From Bradysia coprophila (Eukaryota > Arthropoda > Insecta > Diptera > Sciaridae), in NCBI RefSeq assembly GCF_014529535.1, contig NW_023503371.1:865778-929777 (forward strand): a stretch of 64,000 nucleotides of DNA, given 5' to 3'. Below the pieces are notes generated by a model. It searched no databases. It was not told where the DNA came from and saw only the letters and a list, made by a program, of their open reading frames with translations. This document shows, in pieces, positions 13,313 through 27,800 of the stretch. A program made the position numbers and the translations under genes. Numbering within the stretch: the stretch's first letter is position 1; each line of letters opens with the position of its first letter.

Positions 13313-15941
13313 TAGGGGTGGTCGATTTTGTGGGATCGGAAATGGACCCCTCCAGAAAAAATTCTAGTGGCCCATAGGTACCAAAAAGCCACATACAAAC
13401 TTTTTTCTTGATCATCTCCAGGTGGCGAAAAATCAAAATTTGAAAATTTTCGAGTAGCCGATTTTGTCCTATTCTAAAGACCACCAAGACCAGGTTGTAC
13501 ATTTTTTAAAACTATAAATCAGCATTTTATCCTTCTGTGAGGTCTACTCTAACATATAAAAAAGAAAAAAATGGAAAAAGTTTCGCCGAGGTCCGATTTT
13601 CCACAATTTTCAATATGAAAAAATAGATTTTTTGGCCAAATTATTTGGAAACTTGTCTTGCGATAGCTCATTTGAAAGGTATTTCCATAGCGGTTGCAGA
13701 AATAGAAACATTACCAGAAATAAATTTAAATTATTTTGAGTTTTACTTGTTACACAGCGTAAAAACAGGCTAAATTTATGAGTAAGGAAAATTGTGGAAA
13801 ATCGGACCTCGGCGAAGCTTGATGACTCACAAAAGGGATATTATATTTTAACGATAAATTAATTCAAAACTACCGATAAAAAATAATAAATGACCGATAA
13901 ACACGGTACCGATAAAAAATAATAAAGTACCGATAGCGAAATTCTCAAGTACCGATAAAAATATTCAAAACTACCGATAACTTTTTACCGATAAAAAGTA
14001 CTAAAGTACCGATAAACTGGTCGTTTTATCGATCATTTATCATTTTCTATCGGTAGTTTATTACTTTCCACCGGTAATTCATTATTTTCTATCGGTAGTT
14101 TAATACTTTCTATCGATCATTAATTATTTTTTATCGGTAGTTCATTATTTTGTATCGGTAGTTCATCATTTTCTATCGGTACTTTAAGGCAATAACGTAT
14201 TAGTATAATTAATAATAATAAATTTAAATAAATTTATGGTACCCAACATCGATTCGAATGGATTTTTTTTCTTCAAAATTTGACGTTCGACCGTCGTATA
14301 CGTCTACGTAGTGCCAGTCTACTTCTATTTAGTGTTAGTCATAGATGTACCACAAAAATAGATTTAAGGGGCTCTGCAGCATCAACCTCATACGTATTGA
14401 CATTTACACGTATCTAGCGTATATTTGTCAAAAGTTTCACAAAGTTTCACAAATTTTTACAAATGTTTCACAAAAATTTGCTAAAAATTTGCTAAAAATT
14501 TGTAAAACATTTGTCAAAATTTGTGAAACTTTTGACAAATATTAGGCCCTGTCACAAGCGTTTTTCGTCCATTGCAAGCCATTGTAGCCCTTTTTGGTAG
14601 CTAAACTGGGAACTTTTCAGCCCAAGGATCTGATTCCTCAATATTACTTAAGGTATAGGTTACGTAGAATAAGAGAAAAGGTCAGAAAGACACCATTCAC
14701 CAAATAAAAAGAAAAAAAGTTTTAAAAAAAGCGAGAAAGAAAAACACGAAATCGAAGATTTTATGGAAAAATAAGATTATTCGACCAAGATAAACTTTTT
14801 CGGACCACCCTGTACATTCCAATTTCTTGATTCGTTTTCAGAATTTAGAGATTCACATATCTCACTTAATATATGTTCGTAAAACACTTAAAAGAAAAGA
14901 AAATGGTCCAAAATCACGCATTTTCTTCAATAACTTAAAAATTTCGACTTCGATAATTTTTTCCAACCCATCCTGTATTTTCCACAAACTTTTTGTATTC
15001 GGCAATGTTTTTCAGAATTTTAAACTCTACATTTTTCCCAAAGAAACTAATTTTTTTTTTCCGGGTTCTCGTGATATTCAATGAAAAGCGTGAAAAAACA
15101 CGGATTTTCGGCTTTAAGCCGCCGCCAAAAGTTATTGCCCTGGAACTCAGCCTGGCACCCTAACTTTTCTTCATCAAGACACTAAACTCTACCGAAAAAC
15201 ACTTTAACAAAAAAAAAAATTAACAGAAAGGTCCTCAGTAGAAAAATTTCAGTAGATAGGCCCCAGTGATGAACTACCGATAGAAAATAATGAACTGCCG
15301 ATAGAAAACAATGAACTACCGATAGAAAATAATGAACTACCGATAGATAATAATGAATTACCAATAGAAAATAATGAACTACCGATAGAAATTAATAAAC
15401 TACCGATAGAAAGTAATAAACTACCGATAGAAAATTGACCGATGAATAGTCGTAAAATTATTAATTTATCGGTATTTTATCACTTTTTTTTGGGGGAAAG
15501 TTATCGGTAGTTTTGAATATTTTTATCGGTACTTGTGAATTTGTCTATCGATAATTTATTATTTTCTATCGGTACCGTATTTATCGGTCATTTATTATTT
15601 TTTATCGGTAGTTTTGAATTAATTTATCGGTCGTTTATTAGTATCCCTCACAGAATCTCGGCCAGCAAACTTTTTCCATTTTTTTCTTTTTTATATGTTA
15701 GAGTAGACCTCACAGAAGGATAAAATGCTGATTTATGGTTTAAAAAAATGTACAACCTGGTCTTGGTGGTCTTTAGAATAGGACAAAATCGGCTACTCGA
15801 AAATTTTCAAATTTTGATTTTTCGCCACCTGGAGATGATCAAGAAAAAAGTTTGTATGTGGCTTTTTGGTACCTATGAGCCACTAGAATTTTTTCTGGAG
15901 GGGTTCATATCCGATCCCACAAAATCGACCACCCCTAGTAG
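13313..15941. mobile_element. 2.6-kb fold-back element with CCGATA arrays
   Basis: Terminal inverted repeats of about 270 bp: 13313-13590 and 15665-15941. The outer end is GGGGTGGTCGATTTTGTGGG and each end is flanked by TA. The same short frame therefore appears on the minus strand at 13.2-13.5 kb and the plus strand at 15.75-15.95 kb, with a few substitutions. Inside each arm are irregular arrays of an ~11-20-bp unit built on ACCGATA / TATCGGT (about 13850-14190 and 15260-15640), themselves in inverted order. A smaller hairpin lies at 14430-14540. No transposase seen. Probably a non-autonomous Tc1/mariner-like or fold-back element; class uncertain. Confidence 0.75.
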
Positions 15942-18900
15942 TTAGGGAGGATTTTTTTTTAATTCTTCATCATTTGACCTCAGGTTTGCAATTCCTACAA
16001 GAAATTTGTTTCGTTTTTTTGTACTACTTCCATTCCTTTTTCTTAAAAAGGAGATCTCGCGATCAGGTGTGTGAAAGGGGGCGTAAGGTTGAGGTCTCTC
16101 TAGTAGAGAGTCTCTACCTATCGCGTTACGAAATCCTTTCTGTTAGTAATGATGTGTCAAAAACGCATTTTTTGTTGCCTGCATATCCTACAGGTATATT
16201 TGAGCGTTGAAATAATACGTTCACAATTTGGGAAGCGATAGCATGTATACGACAAAATGAATGAATTTATTTTACATTTCCATTGTAATAACAGCATATA
16301 CAATTATCCGATGCTGCATAAAATGCCTTACAATTCGACTGTCTACATTTTTTTTCAATTAAAATTTAATCAAAAGATCAGAGAAAATAACATCAAAAAG
16401 AATTTCAAACCTTTTATGAGCCGCAACGACTGTGGTGTGTGTATTAATATTTGTTATTTGGGCCTACTACACTCAATGCACAATCTGTGCTGGTGTCGTT
16501 TCCACGTCATAAACACTTATGTGAATAAAAACCATTCTCCTGTAAAAGTTTGATGCAAGGACTGCTCACTCTTTAAAAAAAATCGAAATAAATCATGCTT
16601 GCAATGCCTCTGATGTTATGATTAAAGAACTGTAGACAAATTTGCTTCCAATTACCAACACTCAATGCTCAATTAGGTAAAGTACAGTGAATCATAACCA
16701 CATCTAGTACCAAACCTATCTCCAAGAGTCAATATCAAATGTACTAATACAGACTACATTCATTTGAAACCGAAAATTTTAATGCAAGCGATTCGTGCTC
16801 CTAGCTATACACAACAAGAAAATTCACCGCATTATAATACTAACTAACCGGGGGTATGTTATGGGGTTGATTTGTTGCTCTCTTTATCCGCATTCACTGC
16901 CGTTTTACGAGAATTTATACAAAACAAATTGTGTGATTCGGATTTGGTTGTTTAGTGCCAAAGCAATCCTAACAATGTGGGTTCATTTGTATATTATGTG
17001 TAAATAGAATGTTGTTTGAGAACGTGCAACCCAACATATTGAATGCTTGAATACATGATCGGAAGCCAGATATTTAAAGATTATTATTATTCTCGATAGG
17101 AAAACCCTTAGATCAAATCGAGTTGAATCTCGAAAAATATTTATGACTTTTTCATTTTATTTTTCACTAGCACTCTCATCCGGCATTTACTGAACATAGC
17201 CAATTATTGGGGTTTATATGAGCAGAACAGTATGCAATCAGAATGAGTTGAAATATTTAGGTAGATGCCATTATCACACGCGATACTTCTGACAAAACAC
17301 TCAATTGTTAGGACAAGGAAGATTCAAAGTTGCTTCTGACGAAAAAATAAAATTGTATGACCGCTGGTGCAAGGAAGATTCAAAGTTGTTTCTGATGAAA
17401 CACCTAATTTTCAGGCCAGTTCGTATATGGAAAAATTGTTGCAAGATTTTATGGATGTTTCATATACTATTTACACCCTGCATGGTACAACAAATGTATT
17501 TTAAATTGGGTGCAAATATTGCATTTAAGGCTATTTACACCCAGGTGCAAAAACTTCGAAATATTTATTCTTATTTCAAAGACCCATAGGACTAAGTGGT
17601 TAAATTTTGGTCGACATTTTCTTAAAATCTTTGTATAACAATGTCTTAAAACTCAAATAAATAGTAACTCAAAAATCTAGGAATTATTTCAACTGCAAGT
17701 AACCTGTAACCTCACAAAGGTCCAATAAACATCTTAATGTCTTCTAAAACATTCAACAAAACCTCACTAATGTATCAATAAATAAATAACTTAAAAAATA
17801 GTGAGACATCACAAGCAGTGCTTTCAGCACAAGGACTTGCGTCACTTTTAAACTTTTGAATGTTTTTTTTTTTTAGTTTTATTTGATTTACGATTTTGAT
17901 AAATGAATTTAATTGCAGTCTGCATAACCGCATAACATAGTAAATCTTGATGAAGTTGAAAAGGACAAGGGAAATCAGCCTAAACCATAAAATCCCCTAT
18001 TAAATCGAGGAACTTCTATTGAAGCACCTTTATAATGTAAGAAACGCTAACGAGAACACTTTATATAGCGGCATTGAATATATCGTCAACTCAGAGTCCG
18101 GATGAAAGCATTTTTTATTTTGAAAAACATTCTCGGACACTAGTTAGTAAGTGTGACGCAAGTCTATTACTACAAGAAAAAAATAATAATAAAAAATTGC
18201 TGGGGCTAAGGAACATAATTATAGCAAGTTATTGGATATTTGGTCATCCGTACGAGTTCAATGACGTATCACACGTAGCAAAATTTGTACAAAATTCTGC
18301 ACAATTTCGTATTCGTATATTAGTTCCTACTCCTGCTGTTGTTGTTGTTGTTTCGAAACGGCAATAAAATTGGGAACATTGAAACATAAAAAATAAAAAC
18401 TCTAAAATATCAATGATCAATCATAATAACTTCCAAAAGAACAGATATCAGTAAAAAACCCTTAAAGGGTAAAGGTGACGTACCGCAAGTCCTTATGGCT
18501 TCACTTCTTCTGTTTTCTGTCACTTCATAGGAACAATTTTTTCATTGAAAATTTGATCAAAGTATAGCGTTTTTTGAATTATGTAGCTAAAAAGACCAAC
18601 TCGCCTGGAGTACCATCGATGATTTTTGCTGCACACCTTCAACTAACGAAGAAAAACGTTTCAATTCAATTAATTCATTGACACAACAATTTTTCGCTCG
18701 CTCCACTCGTGTTGTTCCCCTTAATTTTATATCGTTAAGCTAACAAAAAATGAACTTTACACGGAAGAAAATGATGCCCAGTCACTGACAAAGAATAATT
18801 GCTTATACAGATGTATAATAAGGTAAAGTATTATTCGACAAGAATTTGGAAAATCTGAGTTTCAACTCGATTGTTTCCGTTTCTTGGAAGATATGTATGC

Positions 18901-19893
18901 GGAAATTGTTTTAGACTATGGGAATAATTAATTTTCTAGGAAACTAGCCTAATTATGTTAACAAACCAAATCTTCTTTCATGAAACTGTTTAGTATCAAC
19001 AATTTCACTAATATCGACTCTTATAATGCAAAAAAACTAAAATTTTCCGATAAAATCGTGGAAGTTGAGTCTCAACAATCACTGTCGAACCGTGATTTTT
19101 TCCGTGTCGAACAACTAACCATATTTACTACACATAATTTCACATAAATAACCACGCTCTACACTTGCTTTAGATTAAATTCATAAAATTAAACATTAAT
19201 AATGCTAGTAATGTGATTCTTAAGTTGTTATGTTAATTAGTTGCTGAACAATCTTCAGCCAAAAATCACGAAAATTCATGCGAAAAAGGCACTGTTTCTT
19301 GTGTCAATATTTCGGGCTATTTAAAAAATTTAAAAAAAAATTCAATTTTGATTAGATTTTACTGATTCACTTCGAAAAACATTTAAATTAATTAGAAAAA
19401 TTAGATTTTCCGCTAAATTATTTGGTTTTGATTCACTTTTTCACATACTAAAGATGCTCAACACGAAGTGTCAGAAAACGAACCGTTTTTGACATGTCGA
19501 ACCGCGATACTTTACCTTTCTTTTGAATTGTTGTCTTTCAACATTAAATTAAAATTAAAATTTTTAGAGACATGCCGTAGAACAATTTTTTGCTCAGAAA
19601 AACGTCGTCTATCAATAAAAAAAATTTAAAAAAATGCCGGTAATCAACAGTTCTGTTTCATCATTTTCTGAAGAATCTTGAATATGTATGGGAAATTTCG
19701 CTGTTTTCGTAAGTCGACTATGGGGAAGAATCTAGCTGAAATTCGGATCAGCAGTCATTTTTTGAGTAGCCTTCAGAAAAACTTTGTTTTTGTTAAGGGG
19801 CAGCGTGTACCCCTTATTAAGTAAATTGCTGCACATCGTTCAAGGTTAAACTTAAATGTATAGAAGAAAATACGCAATACAATAGTTGATACG

Positions 19894-19965
19894 AAAAGTT
19901 ATCTCCGCTTCGTCAAATTTCTCTCGTTCAAAAGTTATCTCCGCTTCGTCAAATTTCTCTCGTTC
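19894..19965. repeat. 36-bp tandem duplication
   Basis: Two consecutive copies of a unit starting AAAAGTTATCTCCGCTTCGT. Confidence 0.85.
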
Positions 19966-20018
19966 AGAATAACACATACAAACACAGGGAATGTCCATTA
20001 TCAAGCAAAACATAGTTT

Positions 20019-20129
20019 CCATCCCTAGACATGTTTACAAGATCTGCCGAGAGAGAACTAAATAAGTGTGGTTTCCGATAACTTTTGACGCGTAATATTC
20101 AGTGTTTTCATGGTGTGGCGAGTGTAAAT
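20019..20129. repeat. Dispersed repeat, copy 1
   Basis: Matches 53458-53571 over about 110 bp (shared blocks ATCCCTAGAC, TGTTTACAAG, AGAGAGAACTAAA, GGTTTCCGATAACTTT) with scattered substitutions. Family unknown. Confidence 0.65.
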
Positions 20130-21604
20130 GCAATTTTCTGATAATAATTTGAAACGAGTTGGTTGTATTGTTGTTTTTAAAATTTAATTGATATTTTAAA
20201 ATAAGAGAGAATGTATAACATTAGATAACAAAATTATAATCTCAAAATTTCGTTAAATTAAAAATATATAACATTTTGCATAACATTTTTTTTGTTGCTT
20301 TTGTTTGTTTTGCTTTTGCTTTGTTTTCTTTTCATTTTCGTTCATGCGATTATTTTAATAAATATTTTCTTTCTTTATAATACTTTGGCACCATACGGTG
20401 GAATTATAATATAAATTTAATTCATTTAATTGATATTATATTAATAACTTAATTTAATGCGAACTATAATCGTTTGGTTTAATGATTTTTGTTGAAAAGA
20501 ATTTCCGTTTTTTTTTTTAAATATTTTAAATAGACAATGTGCCAATGTCGTTTAATAAGCGGTGCCTTGAATGCGAGGACTTAGCCACTTGTAAAAAGTT
20601 GATACAAACTAAACAAAATTTTACTAAAATTTGACAAATTTAAATACGGCTTCAAAGCTATGCATGTAACAAAGTGGGTCAGGTTCCTGTACTGATCAAG
20701 GACTATTTTTATGATTTCGTTTTCTTAAATTGGTAAAATAGGGGAAAACATCCCAAAAATAGTTCATGTCTCACATGAGATTGTCGAGTTTGGCAATACT
20801 ACGTGTACGTTAACATCGAGTTACCCAACAGATTGCATGCAAGATTTTTCGCAACGAGGTTCAGAATTCGATTTGCCCGAGAGAAAACAATAGTCTCAAA
20901 CGTCCGTAATGCGTAGTTCGAGCTTTTGAGACTTTTGTTTTCATCAGGGTGTGAATCATTCAGCTATGTCAGCTAGTGCAGTAACTCCACGTAGACACGG
21001 AGTAGAATTTATCGGTTTGCAAATGACCTCACGTATTTCCGTTTCATTGACTCAATAAATTTAACTAATTGATAAGAACTTTAAACGGCACAAAAGGGAC
21101 TACTCACTCACGTTTTTAATTTTTAAAGTAAAATGTAATTCCTGTTTCCTATTTACCGCCTTTATTAGCTATGCGTTATCATTTATACAAATTTAATAAT
21201 GAATTGAATCGAGACATTGGTGAATGCGGTAAATGAAAATTGTGAATTTGATTATTTCAAATTTTGCTCTTGTTATTATTATTGTGACAGTGAATTCAGT
21301 TTTACGTAAACATAATCAATGCAAAAATCAAATGCACTTGCAAATATTTTCGTTGGAATCTATGACGTCATTTTTCAGGAACGATAGGTTCGATAGAAGG
21401 TAACAGATGTATTGATTATAGCGAGAATTAGTTGGTGTTGGGTATGAAGTTTGAGACACATAAAGTCTTCAACTCAAAATTCTGGTAAGATGGCAAGGAA
21501 TATTGAAATGAGAAAATCTTGTGGACAACACTAAGTTAATTATCGTTTCTCGAAGAGCTAAGCTGCGATGTATTTTCACTCGATATTGTTTTAGGTATTT
21601 TGAT

Positions 21605-22773
21605 TAGAGGTGTGCGCCGCCGAGTTCAGCCGGCGCGCCGCCGGCTGGAGGTGCTCAGCCAAGCGCCGCCGCCGGTACATAAAAATGACATCAGCCGCCG
21701 CCAGCCGCCGACAGTTTTCATCGGCTGGACAACAAAATAACTTTAGGGCCTCATTCCACTAATATCACGATTTTAAATTCCTCTAATGGAGTTTAGCTTT
21801 TCTTTGAACTGTAGCAATCGCAAATCTTGGTACTTAGTGTTGAAATTTGTATTTTTTGTAGGTCGGTCCGCGAGTGATAATGTTTCCCAAATTACGTTTT
21901 TCCGTCATCATAATTACGATGAACAAAAGTAGTTTTTCACAATCGGTCATGTAAATGTATGTATTCTTAAAGCTGATTATGAAAGACTGTTGTCCTGTTG
22001 TTTGGGGCAAAAGACTGTACTTGTTGCCGTGCGAGACTGGTAGCTCTCGTCCAATGCAATGTCACCTTGCATTTCAAGCATTTTAGGTCCTTTTTTTGAT
22101 TCTCTAGTGACTTCCAGGTAGAAATGGCTTTCAGAAAATAACCTTTCCAAAAATTTAATTAGATTCATGCATGAACATCCTCAAAATTTTTAAAGCTCTG
22201 AGGTGATCCACAGACTTACCACTATATCTCGTAACAAAGTTTCTATTTAGTTCTGAATATTTTGGACTATATGTAACAAAATGTCCTTTATTCGCTTTCT
22301 ATGCAACACTTACTCATACGAGAAGATTCGATATTTTTAACGTTGCGAATTTGCAACGGACACATTAGAATATCTATGTTACATATAAAGCGAATGAAGG
22401 AAAACTCATCTTGACCAGCCGCAGAAAACCTAGCTATGACTCTCTCGCGTTACGTATTTTACGGACCATCCATCTGCCTATTATGAAAACTTAACTCAAG
22501 ACATACCAATAAAGTAACAAGAAAATACTATTGTTCTCTTCTAATTAAATTTTCAAAGATTAAAAATTTGAAAGAAATGAAGAAATGTCGAACTATCTGT
22601 AAAATCATTAACTTTTGTATGAGTTTTTAGAATTTTCTTAAAATTATTCGAAATCTATCGGCGCGCCGCGGCTGAGCCGAGCCGCCGAGAAATATCGTTT
22701 TCGGCGCGCATCCGCCGACACATCTACATTCGGCTAGCCGCCGCCGAGAATTTTTGACCGGCGCACACCTCTA
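21605..22773. mobile_element. hAT-like non-autonomous element (1169 bp)
   Basis: Ends TAGAGGTGTGCGCCG and CGGCGCACACCTCTA form perfect 15-bp terminal inverted repeats, flanked on both sides by ATTTTGAT (21597-21604 and 22774-22781), an exact 8-bp target-site duplication. An 8-bp duplication with short TIRs of this kind is the hAT signature. Both subterminal regions are strikingly rich in GCCGCCG and CCGCCGA in an otherwise AT-rich neighbourhood. Hundreds of such short repeats could serve as transposase-binding clusters, as is known for hAT elements. No transposase frame inside, so it depends on an autonomous partner. Confidence 0.85.
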
Positions 22774-23734
22774 ATTTTGATAGATCAATTTCTGCTGTGA
22801 AATTACCGTCTGTTTTTTTTTCTTATACTTCTCTTATTTCTCTATAAATCGAAAAAGAGAATTTACCACCAAGAAATTGGATATTCACCAAGAAAGTACA
22901 GAAATTGCAAAATTTATTGAATCTACCAAAATATACCGAAAACGTTTTTAGGTAAATTTAGATAAATTAGGTAAATTTCAGTGAGTTTTGGTAAATTTCA
23001 GAGAAGTTTGGTAAAGTTCAGTGAAGTTTGGCAAAGTTCAGTGAAGTTTGGGGTAATTTCGGTCAATTTAGGTAAAATTCGGTGAATTTAGGTACATTTC
23101 AGTGAATTCAGGTAAATTCCAGTGAATTTAGGTAAATTTTTAGTAAATTTAAGTAAATTACGTCCATTTTCCGTAATTGAAGTAAGTAAAATTTCCAATA
23201 ATAAGCGCTCAACGAACAGGCGCATCCGCCGACACATCTACATTCGGCTAGCCGCCGCCGAGAATTTTTGACCGGCGCACACCTCTAATTTTGATAGATC
23301 AATTTCTGCTGTGAAATTACCGTCTGTTTTTTTTTCTTATACTTCTCTTATTTCTCTATAAATCGAAAAAGAGAATTTACCACCAAGAAATTGGATATTC
23401 ACCAAGAAAGTACAGAAATTGCAAAATTTATTGAATCTACCAAAATATACCGAAAACGTTTTTAGGTAAATTTAGATAAATTAGGTAAATTTCAGTGAGT
23501 TTTGGTGAATTTCAGTGAAGTTTGGTAAATTTCAGTGAAGTTTGGTAAAGTTCAGTGAAATTTGGGGGAATTTCGGTCAATTTAGGTAAAATTCGGTGAA
23601 TTTAGGTACATTTCAGTGAATTCAGGTAAATTCCAGTGAATTTAGGTAAATTTTTAGTAAATTTAAGTAAATTACGTCCATTTTCCGTAATTGAAGTAAG
23701 TAAAATTTCCAATAATAAGCGCTCAACGAACAGG
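22707..23734. repeat. 514-bp tandem duplication overlapping the hAT right end
   Basis: 22707-23220 is repeated at 23221-23734 with several substitutions. The unit begins inside the hAT right end (CGCATCCGCCGACAC) and carries the TIR, the ATTTTGAT duplication and 430 bp of flank, so it arose after insertion. Each unit contains a degenerate minisatellite of GTAAATTTCAGTGAA(T/G)TT-type repeats. Confidence 0.85.
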
Positions 23735-24854
23735 TACTCAAAGCTTCACATAAAAAAGTTGTCGATTAGGCAAAATTGATTGAAATTCGCGTGACCAATT
23801 TATTGGATTTTATTTAGAATTTTCATTTTCTTGGAAGAATTTTCGTATTCATCTCGATCTTAAATTTCGACACTAGAGCCCTAACATCCTCAAAAGAAAA
23901 GCAGCTGGTGCTACGGCTAATTATTAAGTGAAATCATGTGTATGTATACATACACACACAATCGCTTTCATCACATACTCAAGTTTTCAAAAGACTGCTC
24001 GAACAGAAACTATTTTAATGATGCAGTGTCGCTACTCACTACTCTATTGAAATCTATTTTAAATGAATAAATTAATTGAACGATTTGTTTTGGTAAAGAC
24101 AATGGCTAATTTTTGTTATAGTTAAGATACGGATTATCTTGAATACTGATAACATTGAATGTAACGTTTGGTTTTACCTATAGAAAAAGTGAAGCTACAG
24201 AGAGTGATGCAAAAGAGACCTAATTCAAAATTTTCTTTATTGCATTCGCGCCATGTTGTGACGTCATCCTGAGGTTTAAATCATACTTTGAATTTTCGGT
24301 GGAAATTGTCATTCCTCCATTTTGTTGTCTCGTTTTCGTTCATGCGATAAAGAAGTATATCATTATATAAGGGGAAATCTCGGCAAGCCTCGACTATTCC
24401 CCTAATATGGTGATAATCTACTATTATTCTTCGGTTAACTCTGACGAAAGAAAAATTTGAATTAGATGTCTTTCGCGTGACTATGTGTAGTCTACAGTAA
24501 CCGAAAATAGTCAGCGGTAACCGACACCAATTATCATTTCTTCATTATGTTGTGACCGTTTTTAGAGTTATTTCCATTATGACACGTACCGAATTTGCTT
24601 CGATTTTAAAATTTCTTTGGTATAATTACGATGCCTAATCCTTGGTATATGATTAACGAGAACAAACATAAAGGAACAAATAAATTACGATAAATAATAA
24701 ATTTTTGATGAATTTCAAATTTGATAACTAAAGCACAACCTTTTTCAAAATCGGAAAAGTGTAAAAACTTCTCCGAATATATATATATAGTCACCGCCTA
24801 ACATACCCACACATCTATATGTATATGTGTATGCATTCGGCAGCACGTCCCACC
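23735..24854. other. Gene-free stretch
   Basis: AT-rich spacer downstream of the chitinase gene; nothing recognisable seen. Confidence 0.55.
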
Positions 24855-27800
24855 CTAAACCGTATCATTGCTGTCCTCATCGAAAAGAATTGAATACATT
24901 TTTCTAGCTAATGGAAATGAACTGTTATTGTCACCGTAATCGGTTTTACAATACGACAAAAAATCGTCGGTATTTAGGGAAAAAAGCATAGCACCACCGA
25001 ATCCATTCGATTTTATAAAATTAGTCTTACACTCGATACTGCGTTCGTCCTCGTACGAAATCCATTCGTTGCCGGTATACAAATACGGCGAACAAGTTTC
25101 CACGTCGAATACGCTCGTGATAAAAAAATTATTTTGCTTGAACCAACACAGTTCGGAGTAGGTGACGAAACCGTATTCACCAATGCTGCCAGAATCGTCG
25201 GAAGGCGCTCCGATTTTCGTGTTAAATGCATTGACTAAATGGAATGTGTGACCATATGTTGGTAGGCCTAAGAATTGTTTTTTGACTTAATTTCACGCTT
25301 AACTCAAATTCAACATGTTATCATACTAACCAATGACGATTTTCCGTTTGTCCAATCCCTGACTCACATAGTAGTTGACCGATGCGTTTATATTTAGCAA
25401 CGAAAGCATAGAATTTTCATTGTGCCTTTTGTACAATGGTGAGTTTAAACCTTTTGCGGGAGACATTACACGATTAGAGACATTCTGAATTGTTCAAAGA
25501 GCATTACATGCTCCGACCTACCTGTAAACGGTGTTACCTGACTGTAAAAATGATAGTCATACGTCATAATATTTACATAATCCGCATAATTATTCAGTTC
25601 AGCTACGTCGTATGCAAAAAAGGCGATACCTTCCTGGAAGTGAAGAGAAATTTAGTCGAATCAAACGATTTATAATTTGTCTCGATCTTAAATTATGTCA
25701 AATTAGCTTTGAGATCAAGTCTAAATTCCATGCGAATGTGCATAAAGCTCCTCAGCATTATACAACATGCATAAACTATCGCACCTCTTGTGTTCAGATA
25801 TCCCAACTAAAACTTAGCTATTTTTGTCGCATTTCATTTTAGAGTTCGGCTCGCTACGTTTGCCACTAAAGAACAAAAAGCAGCGAGATCAATCTCCTCT
25901 GAGTCCCTTTCTGAGCATCAAACAAATCAGTAGGGCTCCGCTTAATTTTCGATTTCATGTTTGTTCGAAGAGTAACGAAACTAATGTTTGTAGTGCCAGA
26001 GCAACAGCTTTTTAATTATTGATGCAGTGGCACCCACCACACCCCGAACGACAAAAAATCAAAGTAAAATTGATAAAAAATTCAGATTTTGAAGTTTTGT
26101 CACCCTTGAATGAAGTGGAAGTCGACGCACCAGAAAATAGATGCCGAATTGTAGCGTTCCAGTTTCCTACAATAAATCCGCGCTCGTCGTACCTCCTCCT
26201 CCCTTTAAAGTGGACGGAAATTATGGGCATTCCCTAATCATTAGATCATTAAATTATTTTAGAAAAACGATTTCAGTCGGTTCGGTTCCACCAAAAACAC
26301 TATGGGGTGGAAATGTCTAACAGCCTAGCATTTGAGATTATATCTTCATGACACACTGAAACACAATCTTTTTTATAGAAATTACTGTCAAAGACAAAGC
26401 ACAGAACCCGCTGCCACAACTAAAGGTAACATTTCTAACCAATCGGAGAGTTATCATTCCATCCATAAATGCCCTTAATGTTAGTCGAATATTTGAAATC
26501 GATATAATAGGTAAACTTACCGGTGCTGCAACGGCCACACTTAACAAATAAGTCCTATGTTCCCTCTGATACTCCCGCCGAATTTCGTGCAACAACTGCG
26601 AAAAGTGCTGACGTTCACGATTGCGTGAGCTTGGAAATTCCCAATCCAAATCGACGCCATCCAGTCGATACAATTCTAAGTTTTGCTTCAGCGATTGAAT
26701 GAATTGTTTTCGATTTGCGTGCGTTCGAGTCATTTCCGAAAAATCGGACGACTCAAATCCACCCACCCAAATTAACACTTTCAGTTCCTTGTTTCGGGCT
26801 TTCAACAGTTTTGTCTGTTCAAACATTTCGTGCAATGTTTCGTCCACCACCAAAACGTTATCGGCGATCTGTACGATTCCGACATTTAGATGCGTGCCTG
26901 GAAAATTGATTGAAGAAAAATGATATTTCGTGCTTCGTTCAATGATGGCACAAATATTTCAAATGTTTTTTTGCCCTTACATAATTGAGGATCGATATTT
27001 TTCGGATACAGTACCGCTGGTTCCGCTAAACTGTTCGGCGACGTATAATAGCAAACTAATTTAAATACTTTTGATGGTTCCACCGACGGTGTGTAGATAA
27101 AATTTCCATATTTCGATGGATATATTCGTTCATTTCCTAATTGTTTTACAGCCGATATCGAACTACTATTACTAATATTGTTTACTCGAGGAATGTACAT
27201 GCTTGTCTCATGATAATGTTTTGCATATGCAATCGATCGTTGTTGCATCCAGTCTGGAATGTCTTTATAAAAACAAATAATTGAATGTGACGTGCTGTCA
27301 ATTATGAGTGCTGTTCATTTCGTGGTCTTACTGTTTAATTTAGGCGGAATGTTTATGTGTTTACGATAAATAGCTGTCCATGTAACAAAAACGGCAATGC
27401 TGGATAATGCGCATAAGGCAACTAGAAGGCATATTTGAATGTAGGTATGTCTTTGTCTATAATCAAAATATTCAAGAGAAAAAAATGTTTGTTTAAAAAA
27501 TTAATTCATTGGGAGGAAGCAATCTAAAAATGAATTGCAATAATGAGGTGTCGTTCAAGGATGTTAGAAGTATTATCGAAATTTCGTAATCAAGAACACA
27601 CACTCGACACTTTGTAAACAAATAAAAGTAATCTCTATCCTTTGTTTACTTCCATTCGCTCGACATTTTTCCATTATTCATCAATGAAGTGCACACAATA
27701 CAAAATATTCAATCAATGTCAAGAGATAAAAAAGACTCCAATGAAATTGTAGACAATGTATGTAGTCGAAATAGGTACGTGCAATTTTTATGATCTTCAA

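Larger units (their letters stand above)
15942..21604. other. Gene-free stretch with minor repeats
   Basis: Contains an imperfect ~31-bp direct repeat (17314-17344 and 17370-17400), a 36-bp tandem duplication (19894-19965) and a dispersed repeat (20019-20129). No supportable exon found. Confidence 0.55.

Noticed and set aside
13221..13502. Short frame shared in inverted orientation with 15748-15945
   Set aside because: Shared because it lies in terminal inverted repeats, not because it is a conserved protein.
17305..17589. 94-aa frame containing a duplicated 31-bp DNA segment
   Set aside because: No family resemblance and no splice support; probably decayed repeat.
26338..26520. C-terminal extension of the chitinase exon-4 frame
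   Set aside because: Follows a strong GTAAGT donor; conserved GH18 sequence resumes at 25633, so this is intron read-through.
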